64,000 nucleotides of DNA from Rhynchopus sp. YZ270_cl-10 (taxonomy: Eukaryota; Euglenozoa; Diplonemea; Diplonemida; Diplonemidae): NCBI GenBank assembly GCA_964035575.1, contig OZ037882.1, positions 1,352,480-1,416,479 on the forward strand. The letters run 5' to 3'. The position numbers and the translations under genes were made by a program. The notes below the pieces were generated by a model, which was not told the DNA's origin, searched no databases, and saw only the letters and a list, made by a program, of their open reading frames with translations. This document shows, piece after piece, positions 32,170 through 45,431 of the stretch (positions are counted from its first letter, which is position 1; each line of letters begins with the position of its first letter).

Positions 32170-33770
32170 GCGGGTTTGCGGGTTTGCGGGTTTGCGGGTT
32201 TGCGGGTTTGCGGGTTTGCGGGTTTGCGGGTTTGCGGGTTTGCGGGTTTGCGGGTTTGCGGGTTTGCGGGTTTGCGGGTTTGCGGGTTTGCGGGTTTGCG
32301 GGTTTGCGGGTTTGTGGGGTTTGCGGGTTTGCGGGTTTGCGGGTTTGCGGGTTTGCGGGTTTGCGGGTTTGCGGGTTTGCGGGTTTGCGGGTTTGCGGGT
32401 TTGCGGGTTTGCGGGTTTGCGGGTTTGCGGGTTTGCGGGTTTGCGGGTTTGCGGGTTTGCGGGTTTGCGGGTTTGCGGGTTTGCGGGTTTGCGGGTTTGC
32501 GGGTTTGCGGGTTTGCGGGTTTGCGGGTTTGCGGGTTTGCGGGTTTGCGGGTTTGCGGGTTTACGGGTTTGCGGGTTTGCGGGTTTGCGGGTTTGCGGGT
32601 TTGCGGGTTTTGCGGGTTTGCGGGTTTGCGGGTTTACGGGTTTGCGGGTTTGCGGGTTTGCGGGTTTACGGGTTTGCGGGTTTGCGGGTTTGCGGGTTTG
32701 CGGGTTTGCGGGTTTGCGGGTTTGCGGGTTTGCGGGTTTGCGGGTTTACGGGTTTGTGGTTTGCGGGTTTGCGGGTTTGCGGGTTTACGGGTTTGCGGGT
32801 TTGCGGGTTTGCGGGTTTGCGGGTTTGCGGGTTTACGGGTTTGCGGGTTTGCGGGTTTGCGGGTTTGCGGGTTTACGGGTTTGCGGGTTTGCGGGTTTGC
32901 GGGTTTGCGGGTTTGCGGGTTTACGGGTTTGCGGGTTTGCGGGTTTGCGGGTTTGCGGGTTTGCGGGTTTGCGGGTTTGCGGGTTTGCGGGTTTGCGGGT
33001 TTACGGGTTTGCGGGTTTGCGGGTTTGCGGGTTTACGGGTTTACGGGTTTGCGGGTTTGCGGGTTTGCGGGTTTGCGGGTTTGCGGGTTTGCGGGTTTAC
33101 GGGTTTGCGGGTTTGCGGGTTTGCGGGTTTGCGGGTTTGCGGGTTTGCGGGTTTGCGGGTTTGCGGGTTTGCGGGTTTGCGGGTTTGCGGGTTTGCGGGT
33201 TTACGGGTTTGCGGGTTTGCGGGTTTGCGGGTTTGCGGGTTTGCGGGTTTACGGGTTTGCGGGTTTGCGGGTTTACGGGTTTGCGGGTTTGCGGGTTTGC
33301 GGGTTTGCGGGTTTGCGGGTTTGCGGGTTTGCGGGTTTGCGGGTTTGCGGGTTTGCGGGTTTGCGGGTTTGCGGGTTTGCGGGTTTGCGGGTTTGCGGGT
33401 TTGCGGGTTTGCGGGTTTGCGGGTTTGCGGGTTTGCGGGTTTGCGGGTTTGCGGGTTTGCGGGTTTGCGGGTTTGCGGGTTTGCGGGTTTGCGGGTTTGC
33501 GGGTTTGCGGGTTTGCGGGTTTGCGGGTTTGCGGGTTTGCGGGTTTGCGGGTTTGCGGGTTTGCGGGTTTGCGGGTTTGCGGGTTTGCGGGTTTGCGGGT
33601 TTGCGGGTTTGCGGGTTTGCGGGTTTGCGGGTTTGCGGGTTTGCGGGTTTGCGGGTTTGCGGGTTTGCGGGTTTGCGGGTTTGCGGGTTTGCGGGTTTGC
33701 GGGTTTGCGGGTTTGCGGGTTTGCGGGTTTGCGGGTTTGCGGGTTTGCGGGTTTGCGGGTTTGCGGGTTT
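32170..33770. repeat. 8-bp satellite array 2, (GCGGGTTT)n
   Basis: About 200 units. Both edges are nearly perfect, while the middle (about 32560-33265) is rich in GCGGGTTTAC-type variants and a few length changes. It ends in TTTCTAGTTATTACGG, the HelA 3' junction in reverse. Confidence 0.97.
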
Positions 33771-35713
33771 CTAGTTATTACGGAAATGAGGGGTAGTAAA
33801 CGGTCAGCACGGCCAGATCGCCGGTTTACGTGGTCCCAATATATCTGAGGTGATTCTCCGGTAGACTGGGGCCCAGAAACGACGTGGTGTACTGGGATTG
33901 GAAATTCAAAGTAGCTGGCATTATCTAAAATGGGTGTGGCATTTCACGGCTATTTTTGTGAGTAAAATTGCGATATTTTGTGTTTCTGAGGTGCTGGGTG
34001 TATATGTTATAAAATTTTCAAAAAACGAGATAACCAAGAAATATGGCCAGTATCCTCATAAAATGAGGCAATTGCGACCCTGGAGGCCCACATTTGACAT
34101 TTTAGGCCAAAATTAGGTGTGTAAGAGTATCGGCTTGAAAATATTTTTTTTCGTGATTTTTGGGGTCATTTTTTGGCTGGGAAAATTGGGCCACATTTAA
34201 CAACAACTACTCAAAAGGTCAAATCTGTGGCTTTAATGGACTCATTGGGCGTTTTTATGACCTGGACATGGGGGTCAGATTCCATTTTTAACATGTTGAA
34301 AATTGGTCACAAGACCCTGAGAGAAAACCCAAGGTCAAATTGACCTTGAGTACCAGGTCAAATTTGTGTGGAAAAAATTTCCAGTACCTAATTTCTAATG
34401 CTCAAAAGTACAAAATTCCTTCGCCAATGGCTTCATAGGACATTTCCATAACCTGGACATGGGGGTCAGACTCCACTTTTGACCACCTGAAATTTGGTCA
34501 TACACATGTATGAGACCCCAAAAACCAGGATTTTGAGCAAAATATTTTTCCCAGCAATTTTTGCCTACAAAAAATCGAAAAAAAAAATTTTTGATTTTGG
34601 CTCTCAGGAGTCTGTGCGCGCTGTGGTGGGGTCAATTTGCGCTGAGAAATGAGTATTTTTGACCTAAAACGCATGTATCAGTTTTTACATGATTTTTGGT
34701 GTTTTTTGGGTTTTGTGTGGGTTTTTTGGTCAGTACCTAATTTCTGATGCTCAAAAGTGCAAAATTCCTTCGGCAATGGCTTCATAGGACATTTCCATAA
34801 CCTGGACATGGGGGTCAGACATCACATTTGACCACCCTAAATTTGGTCATACACATGTATGAGACCCCAAAAACCAGGATTTTGACCAAAAAATTTTTCC
34901 CAGCAATTTTTGCCTGCGAAAAATCGAAAAAAAAATTTTTGATTTTGGCTCTCCGGAGTCTGTGTGTGCTGTGATGGGGTCAATTTGCGCTGAGAAATGA
35001 GTATTTTTGACCTAAAATGCATGTATCAGTTTTTACATGATTTTTAGTGTTTTCCTGTAGGGGCAGTTGGTTGATGGGTAAGTAATTTATAACTGGAAAA
35101 CTAGGTGGATCTGTTTTTTTGTGTGTTTATTTTTTTTTGCTTTTTTTCCCTTTTTTTCTTTTTTTATGAATCTAATTCCTTTTTTGATCTTTATTTTTGT
35201 GGCATGACAATACTCTCACCCGCCAAAGTGAGCGCCTTCTTCAAGGTGTAGTCTTTCTTTTGTTTAACCTATGTTTAACCTATTTCCATATTTTTTTTAA
35301 TCCAAGACAAAAAAATTTTCTTCATCACAAGAGATTCTCTCCGGCTGGGAAGAAAAAAACAACAAAAACTGCTGATCGGTCAAAAAATCTCTGAAAAATA
35401 AAAACTGCTACAATTTCCAAACATACGTGTCACAGTGAAGTAACCAATTGATTTTTTTAAAAACTTAACGAACTCCACAAAAACAGTTTGATTTATCCAT
35501 TACAAGAGATCTGCTGTAAAAAACAATGAAACAGAAACAAAAACAAAATTCTTTTTTTAGAGGGGCTAAGCTTACCCAGTTTTTTTACTCATATTTATTT
35601 CAATCCAATGAACATGTTCAAACAAATATTTCTTCATCACAAGAGATTGAATCTGAGATTCTCTCCGGCTGGGAAGAAAATAAAAATAAAAGAAACAAAA
35701 TAAAAGTCTTTTT
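33771..35713 (-). other. HelA copy 2 non-coding 3' tail
   Basis: The counterpart of 4202-6083, inverted. It has the ~330-bp direct repeats (about 34240-35050), the duplicated CTTCCCAGCCGGAGA/CTCTTGTGATGAAGAA module (about 35315-35350 and 35630-35680) and the terminal GTAATAACTAG against the satellite. It lacks the internal satellite units present in copy 1. There is no convincing gene. Confidence 0.75.
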
Positions 35714-38700
35714 TTAGTCAAGATCACCCGGTTGAAAGTCAGAAAGGTGAGTGTCTGGAAATGTGGGGTAAATTAGAGCTTTTTTATGTGCTTTCAGTAC
35801 ATTGTCTGGAGTTCCTGTACCAATGTTGAAGTGGGCAGGAACATAAGTTTGCACTATCAGCAGTCTCTTTTCTGATGGTATTTGCATAAGAACATCTTCA
35901 GGAGATTGCCCCTTTGGCAAAAAGTGAAAGCAAGAATACCCCTCTGTCTCATAGATCCTAGAAGTGACTACTGTGATGAGAGACTTAAGCATAAGAGACA
36001 TGAGTGCTACTTCTACCTCCTGAGCATAACTGTCATCGGCCTGACAGGTGACACGCAGGATAAGGCTGTCAAAGTTCCTGTTGTGTAATAGGTGTGGTAT
36101 AAAAGTACAATAGCCCTTTAACACAAATACAAACCAATACCACATACCTTTTTTTTCTTTCTTCATCATCAAAAAGTAAGGGATGCTCCTGGATCACAAT
36201 CTCATTCCTGAGCAAGAACTCGGCAAATCTTCTGCGTAGAGCATGACCATCATTTCTTTTTCCAGTGAGGAGCTGCTGTATGGCGTGATAGAAACACGTT
36301 CCATCACCAGGAACGTCAATTTGTCTGAGGTTAAATCTGCTCAGAACATGTTGAATATTATACTCAGGTGCGACGATGTTCCTGTAAAATATTGGTAATG
36401 GTTTCAAAGTTGTTGACCACGGAAAAAACATACCTATTTTTTTCAGAAACTGTAGTTGTTACATTTTTTTGTGGATGAGAAGCTTCTGGAACGTTGTTGT
36501 GGATATCTTCCCTGTATTATTTAATTAAAAATGTACAATAATTACTGTAATGTAATGCTAACATACCATCCCCCCTCTGGAAATGTAAAAGGGTAGAAAT
36601 CCATCGATTCTTCTTCTTCATCCTTTGTCCAGGGAGTTACTACAAGAGACCTTCCACATGTCGGATTGTTGATTTCGTGTTCTTTATCATCAATTGGGCT
36701 TCCATCAGCATCAGGGGAACACGCCACTGTAGGGTCTTCTGTTGGGTTTGCTGCACGTTCATGCATGGCCTTTGCATAAACAGCCTCTGTCAGCCTCAGG
36801 TCCCGCTTCAGCTGCTTCCTCCTTTCCTCACTGACCTTCATCTTTATCCCCCCAACAGACTCCTCAATGGCAGAGATGACCTCCTGGTGGACACAATTAT
36901 ACAAATTTGTATCACCTTGAGGTGGAAGACAAATTTTTATGTCATGTCTGCTGCACACCCTTGACATTGCAACGTACAGATGGCCATGAGAGAAGCAGGG
37001 TGACTGTGATACATCAAGTCCCACCCTCCTGAGAGTTTGCCCCTGAGACTTATTAATCGTCATAGCAAAAGACAGCCGCACTGGAAACTGCTGACGTACA
37101 AATTCGATGGTGAGATCCTTCGCATCACCATCGCAGGGAAGGCGAGGGATGGCAACGGGTTCTGGCTTTTCCCCTCCGTTGTTCCGCCACTCGCATTCTT
37201 CCGCCAGGTGGGTGCAGACAAGGATGTTCTTCTTGACCTCCTTCACAACAAGACGCGTTCCATTGCACAGTCCACCTGCGGGGTCGAGGTTCTTTAGAAG
37301 CATTACAATACAATTGACCTTCAGGTTCAGGATGTGTGGAGGAAGCCGTGCATGGTTCATTGCATTGAGTGCTTCAGTGGTGAAGAATTCGTTTGCTCCT
37401 GGGTCCTTGCAGGTGTCTTCTGACATACGGGTGATTGTCTCTCCTGGGAAGCTGCTGAGAATTTTTTCGTTCATGTATACCTGGCGTGCGTTTGTCGGGC
37501 ACAGCAAAGCACAGTTCTCATACATTCCATTCTTGATGTCAGGAAATGTAAATTCAATCAAAGTGTCCTCAGTCACCTTTTTGTTCTTTTTGTCAAAAAT
37601 GATAGCATGTGGTACCTGCATAACTGCTTCTTTGTCATCAGCACCCTCCACATCCCCAGCCTCATTCACAGACCCATCACCAACCTTCATGAGGTACTCG
37701 CGGAAAGCGTCGTCGTCCTTCACCCTCATGACCTGCGTCAGGGACATTTTTTTGAGTTGATTCCAGAGGTATGAGTTGTGGAGCGAAATCGAGATGCTTT
37801 CAAAGCTCCCTTTGTTTGCCCCTGGAACAGGAAGGATTTGCCTGAAGTCTCCTCCAAGAAGCACTGTCACCCCTCCAAATGGTTGTGAAGATCCCCTCAA
37901 CTTCTGCAGCGTTCTGTCGACTACCTCTATGCTTGCCTTTTGTGCCATTACCACCTCATCCCAGACAATGAGGTCAGTGCGCCTTAGGAGTTCGACATGG
38001 TCAGCATCAAGCCCGCACATCCGCTTTGAGTTTGGTTCAAGATCTATTGGGATCTTGAACCGGCTGTGGGCAGTTCTTCCTCCTGGTAGTAGTGTAGCTG
38101 CTATCCCTGATGTTGCCACAGCGATTGCAAAGCGGTCCTCCTCATTCTGTTGAAGTGGCTGCTGCTGTTGCTGATGTTGTTGCTTTGCCCTTGCCCTTCT
38201 GCTCCTGGCCCAGTACAAACACGCCTGGTACAAGAATGTCTTGCCTGTTCCTGCTGCACCCTGCAAAAATATGACCTTCCCCTGGTTACCTTCAACAGAT
38301 TCCTTCACAGCGTTGAAGACGTTCTGCTGCCCTTCGTTGAGGTTGCCTTGAATCTGTTCGAACTTCTCCAGCATTTCACCCTCATCATACCTCTCTGTGT
38401 TTAAGACAAACTCTGTGCTCTGCCCTGTAGTACCTTCAGGAGGAGTGGGGAGCCCAAGATCTTCCATTGGGGTCTTAACGTTTGCTTCCTTCAGGAGCCG
38501 TTGCATGTCTAGCAAAGCTTTACGCTTCTCCTCAGGGTAGATGTGGTTGCTTGGTACTGTTTTCTCCCGCTCCTGCCTTTCTATTCTGTTCAAAGGTGGC
38601 GCACACAGCTCAAACTCATACTCTTCCCAGGCCTTTGCGACATCAGCTGCAGTGGTCATGTAGTTGATAATAATCATTGCAAACGTAAAGCGGATGGCAC

Positions 38701-41700
38701 GTGAGGACAGTGTTGTATTGCTGCACTCTTTCAGAGCGTTACACAAGATTGCCCCATCATGGATAAGCCCCATTTCTGCTGCAGCTGCATAAAACGTAGG
38801 ATGCACTACAGTGTCTACGGTTCTCAGCTCTTCAAAGCTGCATGATCCACGCTTGCACAGAAGAAGTAGACGGAGACAGTGCAGCTCCTTATCCTTGACA
38901 GGGGCCCAGTACATCCTGCCGATTGAGAGGCCTTCTCCTTCATTTCTTTTTGAGTGAGGGCCAGGTTTATAGGAGCTTTCTTCCTCGCACCACACATATC
39001 CCGGTCTCAGCTGCCATTCTTTCTTTGCTCTGGGGTAAGAAAAGAATTCTGGGACATCGTTGTAAAGCAGTTTGTCAAATCCTTTGTAGGCTTCATGTGC
39101 TGGAAAGCCTGCGTGGTGCTTCTTGCATCTTTCATTTGCTTCGAAGAAAGCAAGGAGAGTACTTTTGGATTTCGCAGCCGCATCCCTTCTCCTTGAGTCA
39201 TCACCATTATTCTTTAAAGGAAAGTACACCCTCTGCTCATCTTCCAGGTGTATGTGGAGTCTCTGCACTCCTGGGTAAATTCTCACCATTTTGGTTCCGA
39301 TTAGGTATCCACATGCATCAGCCGCAGTCAGACAATGTGCCTTCAGAAACCTCATAATGCTCCCAGAAGTAGCAGCTGTTGTGGTGGTGGCTTCTGTTTT
39401 TCCTGCAGTTGGTGCTGGGTTTGTTGTTGTTGTAGTTGTCCCCGTCGTGGTCGTGGTAGTTGTCGTGGTTTTGGCTTCTGATGTTTCTCCTTTCTGCTTT
39501 GTATCTTCCTTCATCACACCATCCACCTCCTTCTCCCCCTTGAATAAGTATTTAAACAAATACTTAGCAGCAAGAATCCCGCGCACTGCCTCAATGTTGA
39601 TGTGGCACTGGTACTTGAGAAGAAGATATGCATTGTAGGGAACCACCCACCTGTTGTTCCTCTGGTTTGGGTGAGTAGTTTCCCCTGGGTGTTTTTCTTT
39701 CCATTTCTTCACAACGTCTGGATCCACATAAGACAGTATCCCATCATCTCTTCTTACTACAAAGGCGTAGCCATCATTTCCAGAGGTGGTGAAATCTCTG
39801 AAGTCTTTAGGAAAGTTAGACTTGCAATATTTGCACTTTCCGTCCTTTCCCTTCTGCAGACAGGGAGAGCCTCTATTTTTAAGGCAGTCGTTGTGCATGA
39901 GGTACTCGCTGACAGCTTTGTAGAGGTTAGGATGTGTTTCTGGGTCCGGGAGCTCAGCATGCACGATGTGGTCGATGTTGAATGGGTCCTTAGGTGACGT
40001 TTTGTTGTTGTTCCATATGATAGCATGGCAGTGTGGAAGCCCCCTCTTCTGGTACTCCGTCACCATCACCATTGCAATATTTTGTCCAAGAACATTTTTT
40101 TTGCGTATGTCATTCTCAAGTTCCTTCACCTTAAGGTCGAACACACGGTGAACAAGCTCCGGACGGTCGAGGGCCGTCTCTCCTTTGAGAAGATTGGATT
40201 GGATCTCCTCCCACATCGGGTTGCACGTCATGGTAAGGAAGAAGTCAGCTTTCCCATACTTTGCGTATATCGCAAGGGTGTCATTAAGAAGTTGTGACCG
40301 CGCAGCCACTCCTCTCTCAAACGATGAAGGCATGGAGATTTCATTGGTTTGTGGAATTGTCTTCCCAGAGGTGATGTCTTTCTTGGAGGCGTATCCCATT
40401 CCCCTTCCAACAATGTGGTATTTGAGACGCTGATACATGCCACGCATCGCCATGTCGATGAAAAACTGTTGTGTCAGCGTTCCATGCATGAGCAGGGGGT
40501 TGTAGGACAGCGGGTCTTTGTTGCTGTTTGGACGGTGGTGCATGAGATACGTTGCGTACTGCTTTGCTGAGATGAAAGTTGATGATGGTGTCGTTTCAGC
40601 AAGGTTAGTTGCGTTGTGCAGAACCTCATGCATTGAGTCCACAGCTTTGTCTTCTTCTGCACTACGCTCCCATCCACCATTCCACTCTTCAGGGTCTACC
40701 TGCATCGCATCATCCTTTTCACCGTTGTTGAGTGCTTCAGGGCTGTTTTGTGCTGTTGGTGCAGGGTTGTTTGTGTCTTGGACGTCACCATCAGCATCAT
40801 CATCATCGTCATCACTGTCAGATGCACCAGCTCTGCGGTTCACCACCCTGTGAGGCATCTTCAGGCGGAACCCATTGTTCTCGGTGGGATTCAGATGGGC
40901 TAATGGATACGACAGCAGTTCATATAGTTGATTAAAATCATCAATGATGATTGGTGCGTTCCACTTTGGATCCTTACCCCCATGTTCAGCAGACGTAAAC
41001 ATTGGATACACAGTGAATTTGCGCTCTGCAGGTGCGTCTTCATCGATGGTGTAGAACATCTTCACTGCACCCTTCGCCTCATTGGTTGTATATTCTGATC
41101 CTGTCTTGCTTGCCAGGACTTCATGGAAGTCAATCCTCATCTTCTTCAGCTCATCCTCGCGACCCTTATACCGTTGTGAGATCGCTTTGAACTTTGCTGC
41201 AAATGCATTGTCCCCAAGAAGAATATTACACTTCTCAGCAAGACCAAGAAGATTTTCAGGGAGTACCCCTCCAGTCATGCTCTTTTTATTGAATATGCTG
41301 CTGACGTCTGGATCAACAAACCAGGACTCTGTGAGAGCATCGTCGTAAAAGCCGATGAACTTTTTTAATCCCCTACCTTCTAGAGCCACTGCTGAGAAGC
41401 CCTTTGGCACACGGCTGTCTCGGCGGATTTTGTTCTCTACCATCGCGAAGAATGCATTCAGCTGAATTGAAACCTGTTTGTAGAGTTTTTGCTGAAGAAG
41501 TTCAAGGTGTTCTTGGCTGATTATTTTGGGCATATCTGGAAGAGACACCTTCCCACCAGTGCAGCATATTTTTGATGACTCTCCACGAAACAGCAATGCC
41601 CCACAATGCTTGCAAGGTCTGTCCATCTCTCCGCAGGAGTGCTTCTCAGTGCTGTCGTTCACTTCTTCGCGCAGTGCTGCCCCCAGGTGACGGTAGGTGA

Positions 41701-43339
41701 ATATTTTTTTGAAGCCCTTTCTCTGCAGCTTTTTGTTTAGATTGGCTTTTTCTTCTTCAACGAGACTGCTCAGTCTTTCCATCTGGAACTGTGCTTCCTG
41801 AAACAGACTAATAGAAATTTCGTCTACTTCTAACTGCACATTGAACTCATCAACAGCACCTTCCTCCGTAAGCTCCTCCGTGAGGTTTTGATCTTTGGTC
41901 ATGAGCTCCCTGTGGTTTCTTATTTGCCTAGCAGTCCAAATAGACTTCGCTTCCTCTACAGAAGCTGGGTCAAACATCATTTTCGATATTGGGTCCACTT
42001 TTCTCAGCGCAACAAAACTGGCATCATGCTCAAGCAGAAGAATCTTGGCCCTGACCTCCTCTAGCTCATCAAGTTTTGACCAAGTTGCCTGTCTTTGTGT
42101 TAGAAGTGATTTATGCTTTCTGAGAGCCCATTTTTTTCTCATGACATCGATGAAACAGTCGTTGAACGTGTGAGATTTTGGTTTGTTGTCCTTGAGCAAC
42201 GGAACATTTATTTTTAACCACAGCAGTATCGTTTGGAACCTTAATAGATTATCCTGTGTGGCATAGTATGGCCTTGAAGACGTTTTCTTCCCAGCAATGC
42301 GGAACACTTCAGATGTGTGTAACAGCCAGGAAAAGTATGGTTGTGATGTATCGTCCATGTCAAACCGCTGTGGAAGATCTATTGCTGCCAAACACAATGC
42401 TGCAGCAATAGCAGACAGTGCAGGTGTAGTAGCATTCAAATCCTCTTTTTGCAATGGGGTCTCATCATCTCCAAGCAAAATGTACGACTTATAGTTCATT
42501 TTGCTATTCATAACTTTGAACCTCAGGCAGTGTTGTGTGATGTGCATTGATAGAAGACCCACCTCTGAGAATTGTGCATAGCAGTACGGACATGTTCTTT
42601 CACAGGTCGCTTCATGTGAGTTCATGCTATTTACGTCAGCTAATTCTTCTTCCCCACAGTGCCGACAGCAGAGCTTTCCTAAACATGCATGATTTTCCTT
42701 CTGTGCCTGCAGAGGTGATGAAAAACTGCGCCTACAGAGAGTACAGGCAGGCTCACATTTTTTCATATGCTCCGTCAGTTTGTTGAGGCCTTTGTATGTG
42801 CGATCGCACTGAGGACATTTGAAGCGGCCGTCTGAAGTCTGATAGTCTGACAGTTTTTGCTTCTTTGGGGGTGGTATACCAGGAGTAGAAGGTGTTTCCT
42901 GAGGAGAAGGAGTAGAAGATTCTTCTTGAAACCCACCTGTACAGTTCTTCTGATGGTGGAACTTCTCAGTGGCATTGGAAAGCGTAATTCTGCACTTTGG
43001 ACACGTTTTTTTGCATTTTTTTGAGTTTTTTTTGTGCGTTTTTAGCTGTTTCTCTAATGCAAAGATGGCACCACAGTTTTCGCAGCTGAAGGGTTTCTGC
43101 TCCTGCGCACTTCTTGGTTCATCATCTCCCCTCTTCCGTTTTGTACTGCCTTCTACTGTTGTAGGTTCATTGCGCTCATGTTCTTCTGTTTTTTCCTTTT
43201 CTTCATCATCCTCTCCAGTCTGTTTTTGAAAAGCTTCTGTATCATCTTCTTCTGCCTCCTGTGTTGCTTCTTTTGTTGTCTTAGGCTTTTTGTCAGCACG
43301 CCCATCCGCAGACCCACTCTCACTACGTTGCCTTTTCAT
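35714..43339 (-). CDS. Helitron HelA copy 2, complete Rep-helicase-OTU transposase
   Basis: Exons 43339-36567, 36511-36434, 36381-36148 and 36077-35714 join in phase (introns 55, 52 and 70 bp) to about 2482 residues. An acidic, basic-patched N terminus leads to about six C2H2/C2HC-type clusters (residues ~85-271, for example CENCGAIF, CPKCRITL, CPQCDRTY, CTLCRRSF, CRHCGEEE, CPYCYAQF), probably DNA-binding. CKHCGALLF...CC precedes the Helitron N domain. Then come the Rep with HUH motif GLPHCHAIIW (~1098) and KYLFKYLFKG (~1256), a Thr-rich linker, the Pif1-like helicase with GAAGTGKT (~1692), DEVVM, LGGDFRQILPV and TINKSQGQT, and the OTU domain (GDGTCFYHAI, HFNIGTG) on the last two exons. The gene looks whole. 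Upstream lie a duplicated N-terminal exon remnant and an accessory gene. Confidence 0.95.
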
Positions 43340-43439
43340 ATTATTTATGTGTCTATGTGTTCCTATGCTAATGTATGTGAAGAAAGAAGGAATCGGGGAA
43401 ACAATGTGAATAGAAATATTAATTTATGCACAGGTCTTT

Positions 43440-43699
43440 TGGTGTTTGTATCTAGCATTCTTAGACGGAAACCTCACTCGGAACTTTGGGCAAGTTTCTT
43501 TGCACTTCTTTGTCTGTTTGTGATTCTTGCTCTGTTTTTCATGTGTAAAGTATGAGCCACAATGGTCGCACATAAATCCCTCATCATCTCTCTTTCGTTT
43601 TGGGGAAGTGTTTCCCTCTTCAGCTTATGTTGTCTTTGTATTAGCCTTCTTATTAGTGTGTCCATCATCAGATCTTTCCTCGCTTCGTTGTCTTTTCAT
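43440..43699 (-). pseudogene. Broken duplicate of the HelA N-terminal finger region
   Basis: Starting at the ATG at 43699-43697, MKRQRSEERSDDGHTNKK repeats the HelA start (MKRQRSESGSADGRADKK) but meets a stop after about 24 codons. In another frame further on, KRKRDDEGFMCDHCGSYF and CKETCPKF match the first HelA finger region (KRKRGDDE..., CENCGAIF, CKKTCPKC). Because frame and stop disrupt it, I call it a remnant of a tandem N-terminal duplication. An alternative first exon joined by splicing is possible but not shown. Confidence 0.7.
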
Positions 43700-44024
43700 T
43701 TTTTTTGCAAAAAGTAAAGTACCCAGACCACTGTTATGTTAGTTTTGAATAGTTGTGATAAATTGCTAGAAATTGTATTGTATAAAATATAAAATGGTGG
43801 GTGGGAGAAAGTTTTGAGTTTTCAAGAAGGAAAATAAAAAAGTCTCACAACTAAGTTTTCAAAAAAAAATAATTAAAAAATGATCTTGAAAATTTTGACA
43901 AAAATTAAAACCAATCTGCATGTGCATTAAAAAAAGGGGAACCCATATTTTTGCGCAGGAAGAAGTAATTTGCACATTCTCTGCGATAAGAAATACCCCC
44001 AAACGAAAAAAAATAAATTATTCT
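43700..44024. other. AT-rich spacer before HelA
   Basis: I see no gene. This AT-rich stretch lies between the accessory gene stop and the broken N-terminal duplicate, and would hold the accessory gene's 3' end and the HelA promoter. Confidence 0.5.
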
Positions 44025-44589
44025 CTAATGATGTGCTTTATTGTGCTGGAAAAGAGCACCTTTGTGTTGAAATTCCCTTCCCCTCCAAGTACTAGAGCAT
44101 TCGTGAGCATAACACGTCTTTGCTATTTTTTCGTCTTCTGCGGCTTCGCGCTTTCTCTTTATGTCTAGCTCCTGTTGAGTTTGAGTTGTTGAAAGTGATA
44201 CTTGAAAAGTTGATACATACCTTTTTCATGTCCTGACACAGAAGGAACACTTCGTTCAGCTGTTTCTTGAGATCTGAGACAGTCTGTTTCACCTCTTTCA
44301 GCTCTTCAGTCACTGAGGAAAAGCTTTCTGCAGAAACAGGAATTTCCAATGCTGCGGCCTGTTCTGACGGAAGCACAGAGTCCTTCTGAGTTTGCTCCTC
44401 TGTTTTAACGCCTTGCTCCTGTACCTTCGTTAGTACTGTCTCCTTCTTCTGGGAGCACACTGGAATTGGTGGCAATTCCTCATTCTCATGAGGAGCTTGA
44501 TCCTGCACATTGAACACCGCCAACATGCTTGGTGCATCTTTCTTCTGCACAAAGGGCACTGGCTTCCGCTTACTCTTCATGGTGTTCAT
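44025..44589 (-). CDS. HelA-associated coiled-coil accessory protein (two exons)
   Basis: Exon 1 is 44589-44221, the 49-bp intron 44220-44172 (GTATGT...ACAG) and exon 2 44171-44025, giving about 171 residues. Exon 1 has a low-complexity N terminus and a clear heptad-like helix (VTEELKEVKQTVSDLKKQL). Exon 2 starts with a basic KRKRE stretch and ends with a Cys/His-rich segment (CYAHEC...HKGALFQHNKAHH) that could be a degenerate C2H2-like finger. I know no family for it. Position (directly upstream of the Helitron, same strand), intron placement just after the coiled coil, and basic-then-finger order all parallel the gene at 22953-23769, though I see no convincing residue-level alignment. Confidence 0.7.
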
Positions 44590-44749
44590 AGTTTTATGAG
44601 AATTAGTTCACCTGTTTTTGGTGTGTGAGTACAAAAATGCTATGAAAAGAAAAATGAGGGGTGAGCCAAGTTCAATTCATTTTTCTATTCAATTTTTTCG
44701 GCTTTCACATTTGTAAAAATGCAAAACCTTCTGACAATCAAAAATAAAA

Positions 44750-44800
44750 TCTGCTCACAACCACACCAGCCTCCTACATTTTAGCGAGCTTTCTTCTTGT
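44750..44800. other. Satellite-edge sequence L (5' side of HelA copy 2)
   Basis: ACACCAGCCTCCTACATTTT...CTTCTTGTG abuts the satellite and resembles the edge at 32120-32169. Confidence 0.5.
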
Positions 44801-45431
44801 GCGGGTTTGCGGGTTTGCGGGTTTGCGGGTTTGCGGGTTTGCGGGTTTGCGGGTTTGCGGGTTTGCGGGTTTGCGGGTTTGCGGGTTTGCGGGTTTGCGG
44901 GTTTGCGGGTTTGCGGGTTTGCGGGTTTGCGGGTTTGCGGGTTTGCGGGTTTGCGGGTTTGCGGGTTTGCGGGTTTGCGGGTTTGCGGGTTTGCGGGTTT
45001 GCGGGTTTGCGGGTTTGCGGGTTTGCGGGTTTGCGGGTTTGCGGGTTTGCGGGTTTGCGGGTTTGCGGGTTTGCGGGTTTGCGGGTTTGCGGGTTTGCGG
45101 CTTTGCGGGTTTGCGGGTTTGCGGGTTTGCGGGTTTGCGGGTTTGCGGGTTTGCGGGTTTGCGGGTTTGCGGGTTTGCGGGTTTGCGGGTTTGCGGGTTT
45201 GCGGGTTTGCGGGTTTGCGGGTTTGCGGGTTTGCGGGTTTGCGGGTTTGCGGGTTTGCGGGTTTGCGGGTTTGCGGGTTTGCGGGTTTGCGGGTTTGCGG
45301 GTTTGCGGGTTTGCGGGTTTGCGGGTTTGCGGGTTTGCGGGTTTGCGGGTTTGCGGGTTTGCGGGTTTGCGGGTTTGCGGGTTTGCGGGTTTGCGGGTTT
45401 GCGGGTTTGCGGGTTTGCGGGTTTGCGGGTT
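44801..45431. repeat. 8-bp satellite array 3, (GCGGGTTT)n
   Basis: About 79 units with a single variant noted near 45100 (GGCTTT). The array is much shorter and cleaner than 10587-12456, although both lead into the same R2 junction. Confidence 0.97.
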
